64,000 nt of DNA from Calothrix sp. NIES-4101 (GTDB lineage Bacteria; Cyanobacteriota; Cyanobacteriia; Cyanobacteriales; Nostocaceae). Made by a program: the position numbers and the translations under genes. The notes below the pieces were generated by a model. The model made no database searches. It had not been told where the DNA came from and saw only the letters and a list, made by a program, of their open reading frames with translations. Location: contig AP018280.1 of the NCBI GenBank assembly GCA_004296455.1, positions 4,960,001 through 5,024,000 of the forward strand. The letters run 5' to 3'. This document shows, piece after piece, positions 18,182 to 28,132 of the stretch; within the stretch, counting starts at the first letter, position 1; every line of letters begins with the position of its first letter.

Positions 18182-19195
18182 TTAATTTCCCCGATGGATT
18201 CTCTGATATATAACTTCTCTCAGAGTATTGGCATATTGATTTGTAATTGAACCATGCAAACTACGTAATGTGATACGTACCAGCAAATTTTTCTGATTTC
18301 GTTGCATACCCAAGCGTTGAATTGCTTGTGGGGGAAGTTGATGATAGTGGGTTTCACTAAGTATGTCGACTGCTTCCAGTAGGTCTACTTCATTACCCAA
18401 TACCTTTACAATTTCTTCGCAAATATCCTCTATTTCAGTATCTACACCAGTGACAATCGACAAATCTCGGCAGATACTGGGTTTGTTAGACACTGGGCGT
18501 AATGGTTCCAGGTTAATCATCTGGGCAGCTATTTGGGGATGGGTGCTTCGCAATAAGCGAATATCATCTATCCCTTTAACTAACATTGCTAGTCTATCAA
18601 TTCCCCAACCAGAAGCATAGCCAGCATAACCAGTTTTGAGTAAGTCGGGATGCGCTTCGCCACATTCACCAACTTCAATCCATTTACCATCCACCAAAAC
18701 TTCGATTTCTAAACCGTTGCGGGTATATGGGTGACAGGTTTGATTAAGTCGGTAAGTTATACCAGGAAGGACACTGTAGAGGATAGTTTCAATCAGCTTC
18801 ACCAATTCCTTTGTGTGATAAATTATATCTTTGCCTACCCACCACACATCCATTTGATGTGGTTCACCAACATGATGTTTATCGACAACATCACGACGGT
18901 AACAGATACCAGGATGCATAATTAGATGTTCTCCCGATAGATAGGGAAGTATTTCCGGTATGATGCCAGTAGTATGAGTCCTCAGGACTCTACCATCATT
19001 GAGATAGCGTGTATATTTGGGCGATCGCGATAAACTATCTAAAGGAATATAAAGTTTGTCGAAGTTATTGGCGACAGTGGTAATTGGCGATGAACGCCAA
19101 ATAGTTGGTTCAGGATATCCGGACTTGGATAGTACCTCAGCAATTTGATAGACAATAAGATTAATGACGTGGATGCCATTTGCCGGGTTTGTCAA
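18182..19195 (-). CDS. PheS-related ligase with FDX-ACB domain (SrmL-like 'mystery ligase')
   Basis: A 337-residue protein that joins a class II aminoacyl-tRNA synthetase core of PheS type (about 1-235) to a ferredoxin-fold anticodon-binding (FDX-ACB) domain normally at the end of PheT (about 240-337). Motif 2-like HPGICYRRDVVDKHHVGEPH and motif 3-like GWGIDRLAMLVKGIDDIRLL are present. This single-chain layout resembles mitochondrial PheRS but is much closer to proteins annotated as 'PheS-related mystery ligase SrmL', a name given from memory. The start appears to be TTG at 19193-19195. The frame is open for about 33 further codons upstream without ATG, GTG or TTG, so the N-terminus is uncertain. 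Substrate is unknown. Confidence 0.75.
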   Translation of the reverse strand: MTNPANGIHVINLIVYQIAEVLSKSGYPEPTIWRSSPITTVANNFDKLYIPLDSLSRSPKYTRYLNDGRVLRTHTTGIIPEILPYLSGEHLIMHPGICYRRDVVDKHHVGEPHQMDVWWVGKDIIYHTKELVKLIETILYSVLPGITYRLNQTCHPYTRNGLEIEVLVDGKWIEVGECGEAHPDLLKTGYAGYASGWGIDRLAMLVKGIDDIRLLRSTHPQIAAQMINLEPLRPVSNKPSICRDLSIVTGVDTEIEDICEEIVKVLGNEVDLLEAVDILSETHYHQLPPQAIQRLGMQRNQKNLLVRITLRSLHGSITNQYANTLREVIYQRIHRGN

Positions 19196-19520
19196 GTCCG
19201 GTTTGAGAAGTCCCGATGGTTCATTTTTTGCCTCACTTAATGCAATTGAGAATTTGAGGATGAGGATTTTAAATCCTTATAAGTAGTTAAACAAAATTAA
19301 TTACACAATAGTAAGGCATGAAACCCCTGTCCAGACTAGATACTGGTGTGTAAATAATTCTGCGCGATTACTTATTTTAATTGCGACTACACTCACCATG
19401 TGGCAATTTCCGGAAATATTTGCACCTGAGTTCAATCTCAGTAATTTCAATAATTGTTAAAACATTAACCGTATCTTTATCAACTGACGGTGAAAACTGA
19501 ACTAATATTGCTTATCAATT
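19196..19520. other. Divergent intergenic region
   Basis: 325 bases between the PheS-like gene and the beta-propeller gene. The part next to the PheS-like gene is open in its frame (see that entry). No other feature was recognised. Confidence 0.45.
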
Positions 19521-21803
19521 TTGAGTTTCTATTCATTGCTTGATATGAAACAGCAGCTATTATCTAAATTAAAAAATACCAACACTATACTGAAATCATT
19601 CTCCAACAAAATTCGGAAAATTCGGATTGTTGGGAATCAGCGAACAATGAGTTTTTTCATTTTTATGGTTGCTGGGTTACTGGCTTCATTGCTATTAGCA
19701 ATGTATTTAGCAAATAGCGCAGTACCAGTAAAGAATCAACTAGCTAAAGCTCCACCAGCTAAAACTCACAAAACATCCTGGATTGGGAATACATTTGGAA
19801 ATAACGAAAAGTGGGTGCAAATTCAGATTAATGGAATGTATGTGACACCCGATGGCACTGTTTATACCAATAGCTATTGGGATGAGGCAGGTAGGGAAGC
19901 AGGAATTTATAAAAATGGAAATGCGATCGCAAAACTTGAAGATTTGCATGGTTGGGGTAGACTAGGTGGTATTGCTGTGACAGTTGATCGCAAGTATATA
20001 TACTTAACTATGCAACAAGAGCATAGTGGCAATCCCGGAGAAGATTATCCACCTGATAAAACTAATTGGTACTGCGTGCGACGCTATGATTTGTCCGGTA
20101 AACCTGCACCATTTCCTGGTGGACGTGGCTGGGATAAAAGTATGTTAATCGTCAGTACAAAAAGTGAATTGACAGGACTGGCAACTGTAGGTGATAAGTT
20201 ATACGTCAGTGATAAAGGTGCAAATCAAGTTCATATTTACGATCAGAACAATCTGAACAAAATCCAAAGTTTTGCTGTTAAAAATCCCGGACAAATAGCT
20301 GTTGATAAACAAGGGACACTATGGGTAATTCAGTCGAAAGATAATACCCAACCGGGCAAAATTCTTCACTATTCCCCAGCAGGCAAAGAATTATCGGGGA
20401 TCATTGCAGATATAGAAAACCCCAATGCGATCGCAGTTGATAATCAAGGTCGCTTATTAGTCGCCGAGAACGGTAAGAGCCAGCAAATACTTATCTACAA
20501 TATCAGTAATCAACCCAAACAAGTCGGTACATTTGGTGTTAGAGGTGGAGTCTATGCAGGGGTTCCGGGTGAAATCCAAAATCTCAAATTTTACGGGATT
20601 CACGGGGTTGGTAGTGATAGTAGCGGTAATATCTACGTTGCTAATGATGGGTTTAACCGTTCTGGAGTCGATTTACGCAAACTATCCCCAAACGGGAAGT
20701 TGCAATGGCAATTATTAGGCTTACATTTTCTTGATAATGCCGATGTCGATCCAGCAAGTGATGGTGCGGTGGTCTTTGCAAAGCAAGAACGTTTTCTGAT
20801 GGACTACAGCAAGCCTGCTGGAAAACAATGGGTTTTCAAAGGTCATACATTAAATCCCTTTAAATATCCCCAAGACCCTCGCCTGCACACAGTCCCCGAT
20901 GCAACAGTGATGCGCCGTATACAAGGCAAACTGTTTATGTTCCTCATGGATATGTATGGTGGTACTATCCAAATTTATCGTTTTAACAAAGCTACTGACG
21001 GTGAAATTGCTATTCCTGCGGGAATGTTTGTTGGTAGTCGAGATGGAGATGGAGGAGCAGCATTTGACGGAAAATGGCCTCCCTTTCAACCTCAAAGTGG
21101 AGAATGGATTTGGCGCGATAAAAACGGTAATGGTAAATTTGAAGCAGATGAATACGATCGCAGTCAAGATCATCCTTATATTGGTGGATGGTGGATTGAT
21201 AGCAAAGGCGATATTTGGAAAGCTTTACGAACTCAAGACGGAATTGGCATTCGCCATTATCCATTCCAAGGGCTTGATACCCATGGAAATCCCATATATA
21301 GCTATAAATCGATGCAAAAGCGATCGCATCCCAAGTTTATCGGCGATTTACGGCGGATTGAATATCACCCCGATACGGACACAATGTATTTATCAGGATA
21401 TACAAACGAGCATCCTGCCATTAACGGAGATTATGCCAAGTTGATTGGTTCGGAGATTGTCCGCATCGATAATTGGAGTAAAGGGAATCTCAAACCTCGC
21501 TGGCGAATTGTCCTACCTACAGATAAAAGCGCCCCTCCCGAAGTTTTGACACCGACTTCAATGAGTATTGCTGGAGATTACATATTTGTCACCACCGTCA
21601 AAACCTGGGAAACCCATGTATACAGTACATCTACAGGAAAACTCGTCCGCACCTTAAAGCCAGGGGCAGAAGTTTCTGGTGAATTGGGATGGGTGGATAT
21701 TGCCTATGGTGTTCGCGCTTTTCGACGTAAAAATGGCGAGTATCTAGTATTTTTGGAAGAGGATTTTAAAGGCAAAGTGATAATGTATCAAATACCAAAA
21801 TAG
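19521..21803 (+). CDS. Membrane-anchored NHL/SMP-30-like beta-propeller protein
   Basis: A protein of up to 760 residues of unknown function. A basic N-terminus is followed by one membrane helix (about 43-65, MSFFIFMVAGLLASLLLAMY). The rest is extracytoplasmic with repeated propeller strands such as GLATVGDKLYVSDKGANQVH, NPGQIAVDKQGTLWVIQ and NPNAIAVDNQGRLLVAENG. A DKNGNGKFEADEYD stretch at about 535 looks like an EF-hand/dockerin-type calcium loop. Start choices are TTG 19521, ATG 19545 or ATG 19647, none with a clear ribosome site; I keep the longest. A role in the envelope or in binding a ligand is inference. Confidence 0.7.
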   Translation: MSFYSLLDMKQQLLSKLKNTNTILKSFSNKIRKIRIVGNQRTMSFFIFMVAGLLASLLLAMYLANSAVPVKNQLAKAPPAKTHKTSWIGNTFGNNEKWVQIQINGMYVTPDGTVYTNSYWDEAGREAGIYKNGNAIAKLEDLHGWGRLGGIAVTVDRKYIYLTMQQEHSGNPGEDYPPDKTNWYCVRRYDLSGKPAPFPGGRGWDKSMLIVSTKSELTGLATVGDKLYVSDKGANQVHIYDQNNLNKIQSFAVKNPGQIAVDKQGTLWVIQSKDNTQPGKILHYSPAGKELSGIIADIENPNAIAVDNQGRLLVAENGKSQQILIYNISNQPKQVGTFGVRGGVYAGVPGEIQNLKFYGIHGVGSDSSGNIYVANDGFNRSGVDLRKLSPNGKLQWQLLGLHFLDNADVDPASDGAVVFAKQERFLMDYSKPAGKQWVFKGHTLNPFKYPQDPRLHTVPDATVMRRIQGKLFMFLMDMYGGTIQIYRFNKATDGEIAIPAGMFVGSRDGDGGAAFDGKWPPFQPQSGEWIWRDKNGNGKFEADEYDRSQDHPYIGGWWIDSKGDIWKALRTQDGIGIRHYPFQGLDTHGNPIYSYKSMQKRSHPKFIGDLRRIEYHPDTDTMYLSGYTNEHPAINGDYAKLIGSEIVRIDNWSKGNLKPRWRIVLPTDKSAPPEVLTPTSMSIAGDYIFVTTVKTWETHVYSTSTGKLVRTLKPGAEVSGELGWVDIAYGVRAFRRKNGEYLVFLEEDFKGKVIMYQIPK

Positions 21804-22266
21804 GCATAATCAATAACAGCAAAATATATTGTAGATAAATGTAGATAGAGGTAAATAGAGACTTTTATGAAAAGTCTCTCCTTAGTTAACCTGAGTTCGG
21901 GTTAAGAGTTTTGTTTCCATTTGAATTAAGAAACCTTGCAATTAGTCGATTGCAAAAACTTTTGTCTTTCTTATTTGGAGGGGGCTTGGGGGACGCAACC
22001 GTCCGTAGCTTGCTTCCCGAAGGGTAGTTTTGTGGAAGGAAACCTTCCCCACAAACTTCACCCGATAGGGGGTTTGGGGGAGAATCCCCACCGAAGTTTG
22101 GGGGAAGAAAATCTCCCCCCAACTTCTCCCAATTCTTGGTATTAGCTGTAATAACAGAAAAATATCAGTTGGATTCAAGGAATTGTGCTGAAATTGGAAC
22201 AAAGTAACATCACAACCATTATCTCAGCTTATCCCAAACTCAGGTTAGTTATTATTTGGTAGCAAT
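21804..22266. repeat. Intergenic region with G/C-rich repeat arrays
   Basis: From about 21977 to 22130 the sequence holds repeated 'gggggcttggggga', 'gggggtttgggggag' and complementary 'ctccccccaac' segments, and a hairpin GTGGAAGG/CCTTCCCCAC near 22033. This pattern suggests a dispersed palindromic repeat or a decayed miniature element. Several short open frames across it are repeat artefacts. Confidence 0.55.
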
Positions 22267-23697
22267 TTAAACTCGATTAATTAGTTGATGTTGAGAATAC
22301 TTATGTCCAGCAAATGCGATCGCCAAAAAAGACCACATAATCATTCCGGAATTGCCGAGCATAATGCTGAATATTGGGACTCCAATCACGCATCCGAAAC
22401 CAATAGCACGGGCAGCAGCCAAGAACGTATCGTATTGTAATTCCACAGCTTGTAACAGTTTGAGGAGTAACAAAACTAGCCCTCCTACATAAAGAACTGC
22501 TCCAAACCAGCCAAGGGTAATAAAAGTTTCGAGAATTCCACTGTCAACTACTATTGACTCTAACTTACCTTCCTTGTTGACAATAAAAGTGTTCCCAATA
22601 CCGTTACCAAGAACATTGCTCAAAGCATTATTCAAACCATCTTCGTAAATTTTCTGTCGAACTTGGGTACTATTATCTTTTTCTAAATTACTAAAAGTTT
22701 GCAAGCGATCATTAATTGCGTCTGCAAATGGCTCCATAGTGCTCAAAGGGACAACGCAAAGCGCCATGATTAGCATTGTAATAATAAGACGCATTTGCAG
22801 CTTTGGTCGAATCGATGTAAACATCGCTAACAATCCCACTACCCAGCATCCCCACATAACTCGCACCATCGAGAGTAAAAACGCCAGATATCCTGCCCCT
22901 GCTGCTGGAAAATTTAATAATCCTTTGCCATTGAGTAATAATAATAAACCTGCCATCATCATCACAGCAAATGGCCCTGGAGAATGCATCGTACTCCAAA
23001 CCCGAATTTGGAAGGGCGCAGGCTCTCCCATACTGGTTAGTTTTGTGCTGATGAGCCAAAATTTATCCCATTCTGGGGCAACAATATATTGGTATATGCC
23101 ATATATACCCGTCACCAATACACCCCAAACAAAAGTTGTCTGGATCACTTGACGATATCGGGGGTAGTCACGCCAATTAATAAATAAATAGAACGCAAAA
23201 CTAATTGGTGTTAACCAATCCAGCATCGCTCGCGCAGCAGTAAACGCTGAAGTGTTTATCATTCCCATCAAAAAACCATAACCAACACCAATAAGAGCCA
23301 AAACAAATGGCAGCCCACCCTCACGATAAGATCGAGGTAAGTTTTTTAAACAACCATATAAAGTTATCAGCGTAACCAGATATGGGGCAACCAATAACAA
23401 ACGACTTTCATCGAAAGCCGTGCGAAAATCGATCACGCGGGAGACAAATGGCGTGATAAACCACATCCACCAAGTAAAACCCAAGTAAAAAGTGGGGTAT
23501 CGTGCGTACAGAAAAACACCGACAGCAAATGATAGCAGGATGTAGGCAGGACGAAATATCGAGCCGATACCGGCAATCAAGCATAATGCTGTAAACAACA
23601 CCAGCGCTGAAATTGCCAACCAAGCCAGAATGGGCTGCTGTTCTGTATCGATATTACCAATGTGGGGATTTCCGGGAATTGACTGCCTGTAAGTCAT
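22267..23697 (-). CDS. O-antigen polymerase/ligase-like membrane protein (HEP island)
   Basis: A 476-residue polytopic protein with about 11-12 hydrophobic helices and a large extracytoplasmic loop rich in charged residues (about 320-385, DAINDRLQTFSNLEKDNS). It fits the Wzy/WaaL (O-antigen polymerase or ligase) family, expected to polymerise or transfer lipid-linked oligosaccharide on the outer face of the membrane. It is the last gene of the minus-strand polysaccharide island, 33 bases after the preceding glycosyltransferase gene. Its place matches alr2841 at the end of the Anabaena HEP island, from memory. Polymerase versus ligase cannot be decided here. Confidence 0.78.
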   Translation of the reverse strand: MTYRQSIPGNPHIGNIDTEQQPILAWLAISALVLFTALCLIAGIGSIFRPAYILLSFAVGVFLYARYPTFYLGFTWWMWFITPFVSRVIDFRTAFDESRLLLVAPYLVTLITLYGCLKNLPRSYREGGLPFVLALIGVGYGFLMGMINTSAFTAARAMLDWLTPISFAFYLFINWRDYPRYRQVIQTTFVWGVLVTGIYGIYQYIVAPEWDKFWLISTKLTSMGEPAPFQIRVWSTMHSPGPFAVMMMAGLLLLLNGKGLLNFPAAGAGYLAFLLSMVRVMWGCWVVGLLAMFTSIRPKLQMRLIITMLIMALCVVPLSTMEPFADAINDRLQTFSNLEKDNSTQVRQKIYEDGLNNALSNVLGNGIGNTFIVNKEGKLESIVVDSGILETFITLGWFGAVLYVGGLVLLLLKLLQAVELQYDTFLAAARAIGFGCVIGVPIFSIMLGNSGMIMWSFLAIAFAGHKYSQHQLINRV

Positions 23698-23730
23698 ATC
23701 GATTTGAGATTTTGGATGGGGATAAAAAAA

Positions 23731-24702
23731 CTATTTTGTGGTAGCAACTTCTTTTGGTGTTGTGACATTTCTATAAGTTAACCAACTTTGCCACCCTTTA
23801 ATTCGACCGTCCACAGATGCGAGCCATTTCTGCAAAGTCAAACTACTACCACTAGGTAGTAATCGTAACAATTGTACCAAACCCAATGCTTCCCGTGTCC
23901 CAATTAAAAATGCCCAGATCATAAAGATTGTTCGTTGCAATGGGGGAAAATGTTCGAGTAACACAAGGGTTTCATTATGTACCGCATTTGACCAAGCAAT
24001 ACTGTTGAATTGGTCACGTTTATCTTCATCAAAGCGTACTGCTGGGTAATGATCAACTGCAACTAAGGGGTCAAAAATTATTTTCCAACCCCTACGTCGT
24101 AAAGCAAGATTAAACGCTAATTCAAAATGAACTTGGGCACCAGTTCCCAGCATCCGTTCATCAAAACGCATTCCTTGAATGGCACTCCGGCGAAAGCCCA
24201 TATTTACGCCCTTGAGGACATCAACTTCACGAGCTTTCCCCACGCCAAAGTGATGATTGCCAATTACTCTGCCAAACCATTGCAAACGTCCCACATCTTC
24301 GCTCTCGCCTTCTTCCTTAATCCGGGTACCGACATACTGCCAGTCTCGTCCTCCAACTGCGCCAATTTTCGCATCTGCTTGGAAATGTGCTTCCATGCAT
24401 TCCAACCAATCAGGGTGGGGTGCAGCATCATCATCGGTAAAGGCAATAATATCTCCACTGGCAACGCTCAAACCTTGATTCATGGCAGCGACAACACCAG
24501 GAACTGTAACTGTCACTGTTTGTAATGGCAAGGTGATTTCGCGGTTATGGCTTGCTAAAAATTGCCAAGTATCGGTATCAATATCGCGGACAGTGACAAT
24601 GACTTGATTGACTGGACGAGTTTGATGTTTAAGCGCCTCTAAGCACCGTGCTAGGTCTTGTGGACGGCGATAAGTCGGTACTATTACGGTGATGCTTGTC
24701 AT
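23731..24702 (-). CDS. Family 2 glycosyltransferase (HEP island)
   Basis: A 323-residue GT-A enzyme. The N-terminus MTSITVIVPTYRRPQDLARC and the metal-binding acidic motif FTDDDAAPHPDW (about 88-99) place it in GT2; a hydrophobic patch near 260-280 may associate with the membrane. It should add one sugar to the lipid-linked repeat unit on the cytoplasmic face. Its first 74 bases overlap the 3' end of the upstream GT4 gene in another frame, which points to translational coupling. Donor and acceptor are unknown. Confidence 0.85.
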   Translation of the reverse strand: MTSITVIVPTYRRPQDLARCLEALKHQTRPVNQVIVTVRDIDTDTWQFLASHNREITLPLQTVTVTVPGVVAAMNQGLSVASGDIIAFTDDDAAPHPDWLECMEAHFQADAKIGAVGGRDWQYVGTRIKEEGESEDVGRLQWFGRVIGNHHFGVGKAREVDVLKGVNMGFRRSAIQGMRFDERMLGTGAQVHFELAFNLALRRRGWKIIFDPLVAVDHYPAVRFDEDKRDQFNSIAWSNAVHNETLVLLEHFPPLQRTIFMIWAFLIGTREALGLVQLLRLLPSGSSLTLQKWLASVDGRIKGWQSWLTYRNVTTPKEVATTK

Positions 24703-25822
24703 TAACTATTCCCTCAAACAAATCCATGTAGAGTTGGGCTTTGCTAACCCAAGTATTGCGTTCAGCTACGGAACGAGATGCTTGTCCCATGCGAATTCTA
24801 AGTTGGCGATCGCCTGCTAAAGTCTTTAAGGCAGTTGCTAATCCCTCAACATCGTCGGAATTTTCTAAAACAAACCCGCATTCGGATGTTACCAATTCTG
24901 CACCTCCAGCACTCGTGGCTGTAATCGCAGGTAATCCCGATGCCATCGCTTCAAGTAAGACCAAAGTACAGGCTTCGTAACGGGAAGGAAAGACGAACAT
25001 ATCCGCAGCCTGCATAATTTTGGCTATATCGCGGCGGAAACCAAGAAAATGGACGCGATCACTTAATCCCAAAGTCGCTGCCATTGACGGATATGGGCTA
25101 CCCTCAGTACTACCCACCACAACTAAATGCAAATCTGATACTTTGGCCAAAGCGTGCAAGACTGTATCCAAGTTCTTGCGATTAGTCCGAATATCACCAG
25201 CAAATAATGCTAGATTTACACCCTCCGCTAAACCAAGTTCCGTGCGTTTGGCATTTCCTAGGGTAAACTCTTCAACATCAACGCCATTATGAATAACTTG
25301 AATGCGTGAGTCTTCAATTCCTAGGTCGTCAATTAACTCCTGCTTGATTTTATCTGATACGGCAACTGCTACCTTCGCTTGCTGGAATGCTTGTTTTTCC
25401 CAATGGGAATTTAAAGCACTATAAGCCCAGTGATAAATTCCGTAGATATTTTTGTGAATACGTGCGGTATGTACAGGTGACTGCTGCCAAGAGGTATGTA
25501 CAAATTGTGATGTATTGACATCTCCAGGAGCCGAAGTTACAGCACCATAAACCTGCACCAAGTCAAATTCATGGCGATGCTTTTGCAACCATCTATTACT
25601 CCGGCTCGAAAATACCATTTCTTTAATTAATGCGGTGGGATATTTTTCTACATCAAAGTGAACCCACTTAACTAAAGGATGTTCCTGAAGTTCAGGAGCA
25701 ACTTTTCTAGCGACTAAGGTGATTTGATGACCACGACGAATCGCTTCCCAAACAATTTCATAATTCGCTCGACCTTGACCATCACCTTTAATGACATAGG
25801 GTGTAACAATACAAAATTTCAT
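24629..25822 (-). CDS. Family 4 glycosyltransferase (HEP island)
   Basis: A 397-residue GT-B enzyme. I start it at the ATG at 25820-25822 (MKFCIVTPYVIKGDGQGRAN), which has agcagga about 8 bases upstream; a TTG 24 bases earlier is less likely. The C-terminal half has the nucleotide-sugar site ALFAGDIRTNRKNLDTVL and the EX7E motif in SRYEACTLVLLEAMASGLPA. It belongs to the minus-strand island between two GT2 genes. Its C-terminal tail (NDKHHRNSTDLSPSTRPS...) extends 74 bases into the next gene. The specific linkage made is unknown. Confidence 0.86.
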   Translation of the reverse strand: MKFCIVTPYVIKGDGQGRANYEIVWEAIRRGHQITLVARKVAPELQEHPLVKWVHFDVEKYPTALIKEMVFSSRSNRWLQKHRHEFDLVQVYGAVTSAPGDVNTSQFVHTSWQQSPVHTARIHKNIYGIYHWAYSALNSHWEKQAFQQAKVAVAVSDKIKQELIDDLGIEDSRIQVIHNGVDVEEFTLGNAKRTELGLAEGVNLALFAGDIRTNRKNLDTVLHALAKVSDLHLVVVGSTEGSPYPSMAATLGLSDRVHFLGFRRDIAKIMQAADMFVFPSRYEACTLVLLEAMASGLPAITATSAGGAELVTSECGFVLENSDDVEGLATALKTLAGDRQLRIRMGQASRSVAERNTWVSKAQLYMDLFEGIVNDKHHRNSTDLSPSTRPSTVLRGA

Positions 25823-25880
25823 AACCAATCCTGCTGAAGATATCAATCGGAATAACTATCAAGTCATTATTAATAAAGTT

Positions 25881-26771
25881 TTAAATACTTAAAGAAGGCT
25901 GTTGCCATAACTTATGAATGCGAGAACGGCGTACAATTTCTGGCAAAGCTTGAATAGTTCTGCGTCTAAATAAATAAACAGTCATATGCACAAAATACGT
26001 AATTAGGAAAATAATTAATTTGAATGGACTAGGAAATAAGTCTTTATAACGTTTAATCCCAACGTAAAGTCTAGCAGCTTCAATTGATATTTCGTAATTT
26101 GTTAAAGTACCCATATCTGGTATGTCTAAAACACTTACGCCATTTTCTCCAGGGTGAATAACCTTTAATTCTGGACAGTGTTTAATCTTGTAACCGCGTT
26201 GCAATGCCCGTAAACTTAGTTCCGCATCTTCGTAACCAAAAAAAATATTTTCATCCCACTGCTCTTGCTCAAAAAATACACGTGGGAATAAAGTCGCATG
26301 AATCGCTACAGTTTGCGGAGAATTTTCAGTAACACGAAAATATCCTCGAAAATTAAGTTCTCCCGCCACCATTTCTTCTTTCCCTTGAGGATTTCGACTA
26401 ACACCAGAAAGAATTGTGTGCTGTTGTTCTTCAACAGACATTTTTTGATATATCTCTCTAGCTTGTGTTAAGAAGTTGGGTTCAACACAAATATCATCAT
26501 CAACAAAAGCAACAAAATCAGTTTCAGAAGATGGAATCGCATTAACTGCATTATTGCGATTTCCACATACCCCAATCCGAGGTCCCAGAATATATTTTGT
26601 CCCTGGATACTTACTAACTATGCCTGAATTAATTTGTTGAATTTCCTCAATTAGTGAATCATCAGAAACAATAACCAGATTAGGCTTAGTAGTTGAATCC
26701 CATAAAGCTTTGAGGCAAGCGTCAAGAGCTTCGGGACGATTCCTGGTGGTGATACAAACTGATATTCGCAT
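25881..26771 (-). CDS. Family 2 glycosyltransferase (HEP island)
   Basis: A GT2 enzyme of 296 residues from the ATG at 26769-26771 (MRISVCITTRNRPEALDACL), preferred because a GAGGG site precedes it; a TTG 15 bases earlier is in frame. The acidic metal site is FVAFVDDDICVEPNF (about 87-101) and a second conserved acidic pair is in FFGYEDAELSLRALQRGYK. The C-terminus has a hydrophobic segment (LIIFLITYFVHMTVYLF) that may anchor it. The next gene begins 59 bases downstream on the same strand. Confidence 0.84.
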   Translation of the reverse strand: MRISVCITTRNRPEALDACLKALWDSTTKPNLVIVSDDSLIEEIQQINSGIVSKYPGTKYILGPRIGVCGNRNNAVNAIPSSETDFVAFVDDDICVEPNFLTQAREIYQKMSVEEQQHTILSGVSRNPQGKEEMVAGELNFRGYFRVTENSPQTVAIHATLFPRVFFEQEQWDENIFFGYEDAELSLRALQRGYKIKHCPELKVIHPGENGVSVLDIPDMGTLTNYEISIEAARLYVGIKRYKDLFPSPFKLIIFLITYFVHMTVYLFRRRTIQALPEIVRRSRIHKLWQQPSLSI

Positions 26772-26848
26772 TATTCTTTCCCTCAATTAGAATACAAATT
26801 TTCCAATATCTAAAATATGAATAAATATTTGCCAGTTGACTTTACTGT

Positions 26849-27829
26849 TTAAAATTTGGCAGCTACTTTTGCAGATGTAAAACTCAATAATAATCCGGCA
26901 ATTGTTCGCAAACTAAAACTATGATTGAGCGATCGCCAAAAATAAGGACGGGCTTCCTGGGGTAACTTAGCCCGTAGTAAACCAATTCCTAAAGTTGTGT
27001 TGATATGTCCCCAACGTTGTTGAAAATGCGATCGCAATTCCTGCAAGTTTTCATCTGCCATAAATTGCTCATAACAGAATATATCAGCTTTGGCTTTACG
27101 GATTTTTGCTTGATAATTAGCACTCCCACTCTGATTAGTATCTGTATTTTCGTGAGCGCGATAGCGTGTGAGTTTACCAGGGTAATAATAAGCACCAGCA
27201 CCCGAACGACAGCAGAGGTAATTCAGATATATATCCCAAGAACCTCCTACTTCTAAGGGAATGCTTTCCCAAGCGATCGTATCACGACGAATTACAGCCG
27301 CAGTTGCAGATGATACTGCATTATCAACTAGTGCTAGTCGATAAAATGGCTGATAAACACCTTCTGGTAAATCAGAACGTTTGTAAACGCTGGAATATTC
27401 TTGTGTAGCTTTGTCATCAATTGCACCTTGAGCGTCAATAATGTAATGGTCGCAAAAAGCAATACTCAAATCAGGATTAGCTTCAAGGGGAGGAATCAGT
27501 TTTTCTAAAAAGTTAGGTTCCCACACATCATCATCAAGTAAAGCCGCTACATATTTTCCCTGTGCCATTTGGAAGGCTTTGAAAGTATTGGCAAACATAC
27601 CAATATTTGTTTCGTTGCGAGAAAAGCGAATGCGTGAATCTGCAAATGACTCAACTAATGCTTGGGGATTTTCTGGACTGCAATTGTCAGAAACAATGAT
27701 TTCGATATTACGGTAAGTTTGTTTAACTGCGCTGGAAAGAGCTTCTTTTAAATAGTCTGGGCGATTATACGTAGGTGTAATAATACTTACTAGAGGTTGT
27801 TGCAAATTTATCTCATCTTTTATGGCCAT
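26849..27829 (-). CDS. Family 2 glycosyltransferase (HEP island)
   Basis: A 326-residue GT2 enzyme with the nucleotide-binding start VSIITPTYNRPDYLKEALSS (about 14-33) and the metal site ALLDDDVWEPNFL (about 96-108). It is expected to act in repeat-unit synthesis. It lies 78 bases upstream of the next GT2 gene and 303 bases downstream of another, so it may begin its own transcript. Confidence 0.85.
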   Translation of the reverse strand: MAIKDEINLQQPLVSIITPTYNRPDYLKEALSSAVKQTYRNIEIIVSDNCSPENPQALVESFADSRIRFSRNETNIGMFANTFKAFQMAQGKYVAALLDDDVWEPNFLEKLIPPLEANPDLSIAFCDHYIIDAQGAIDDKATQEYSSVYKRSDLPEGVYQPFYRLALVDNAVSSATAAVIRRDTIAWESIPLEVGGSWDIYLNYLCCRSGAGAYYYPGKLTRYRAHENTDTNQSGSANYQAKIRKAKADIFCYEQFMADENLQELRSHFQQRWGHINTTLGIGLLRAKLPQEARPYFWRSLNHSFSLRTIAGLLLSFTSAKVAAKF

Positions 27830-28132
27830 AAAGTTGTAATATCTAGACTCTTGTCATAGTGATTGCAATGTCTTTTCAAGTTTATGCGCTTTTGAGTAGA
27901 TTGATTAGTCGTGAGTACGCACTTAAACAATAGCTTCATATATACAAAATTTTTGTGAGGAAACGAATTAGAAAAGACAACTATACTGATATCCCTGTAA
28001 ATTTAATTACTGATTATTTGCTTAACTATTTATTTAACATAGTATTCTTGGGACTACTAGCCGTTAGTTTGTTATGTTTGCTGCTAGTTTAGTATTGTGA
28101 CAAGCTAACGACTAATAGCTATCTAAGTGTTT
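27830..28132. other. Gap between two GT2 genes
   Basis: 303 bases, AT-rich, with imperfect repeats around 'ctagccgttagtttgttatgtttgctgctagttt' (28057-28090). It may contain a promoter for the downstream glycosyltransferases. No gene was seen. Confidence 0.45.

Noticed and set aside
21886-22202. Several short frames in the G/C-rich repeat region
   Set aside because: Their Pro/Gly-rich translations come from the repeat itself.
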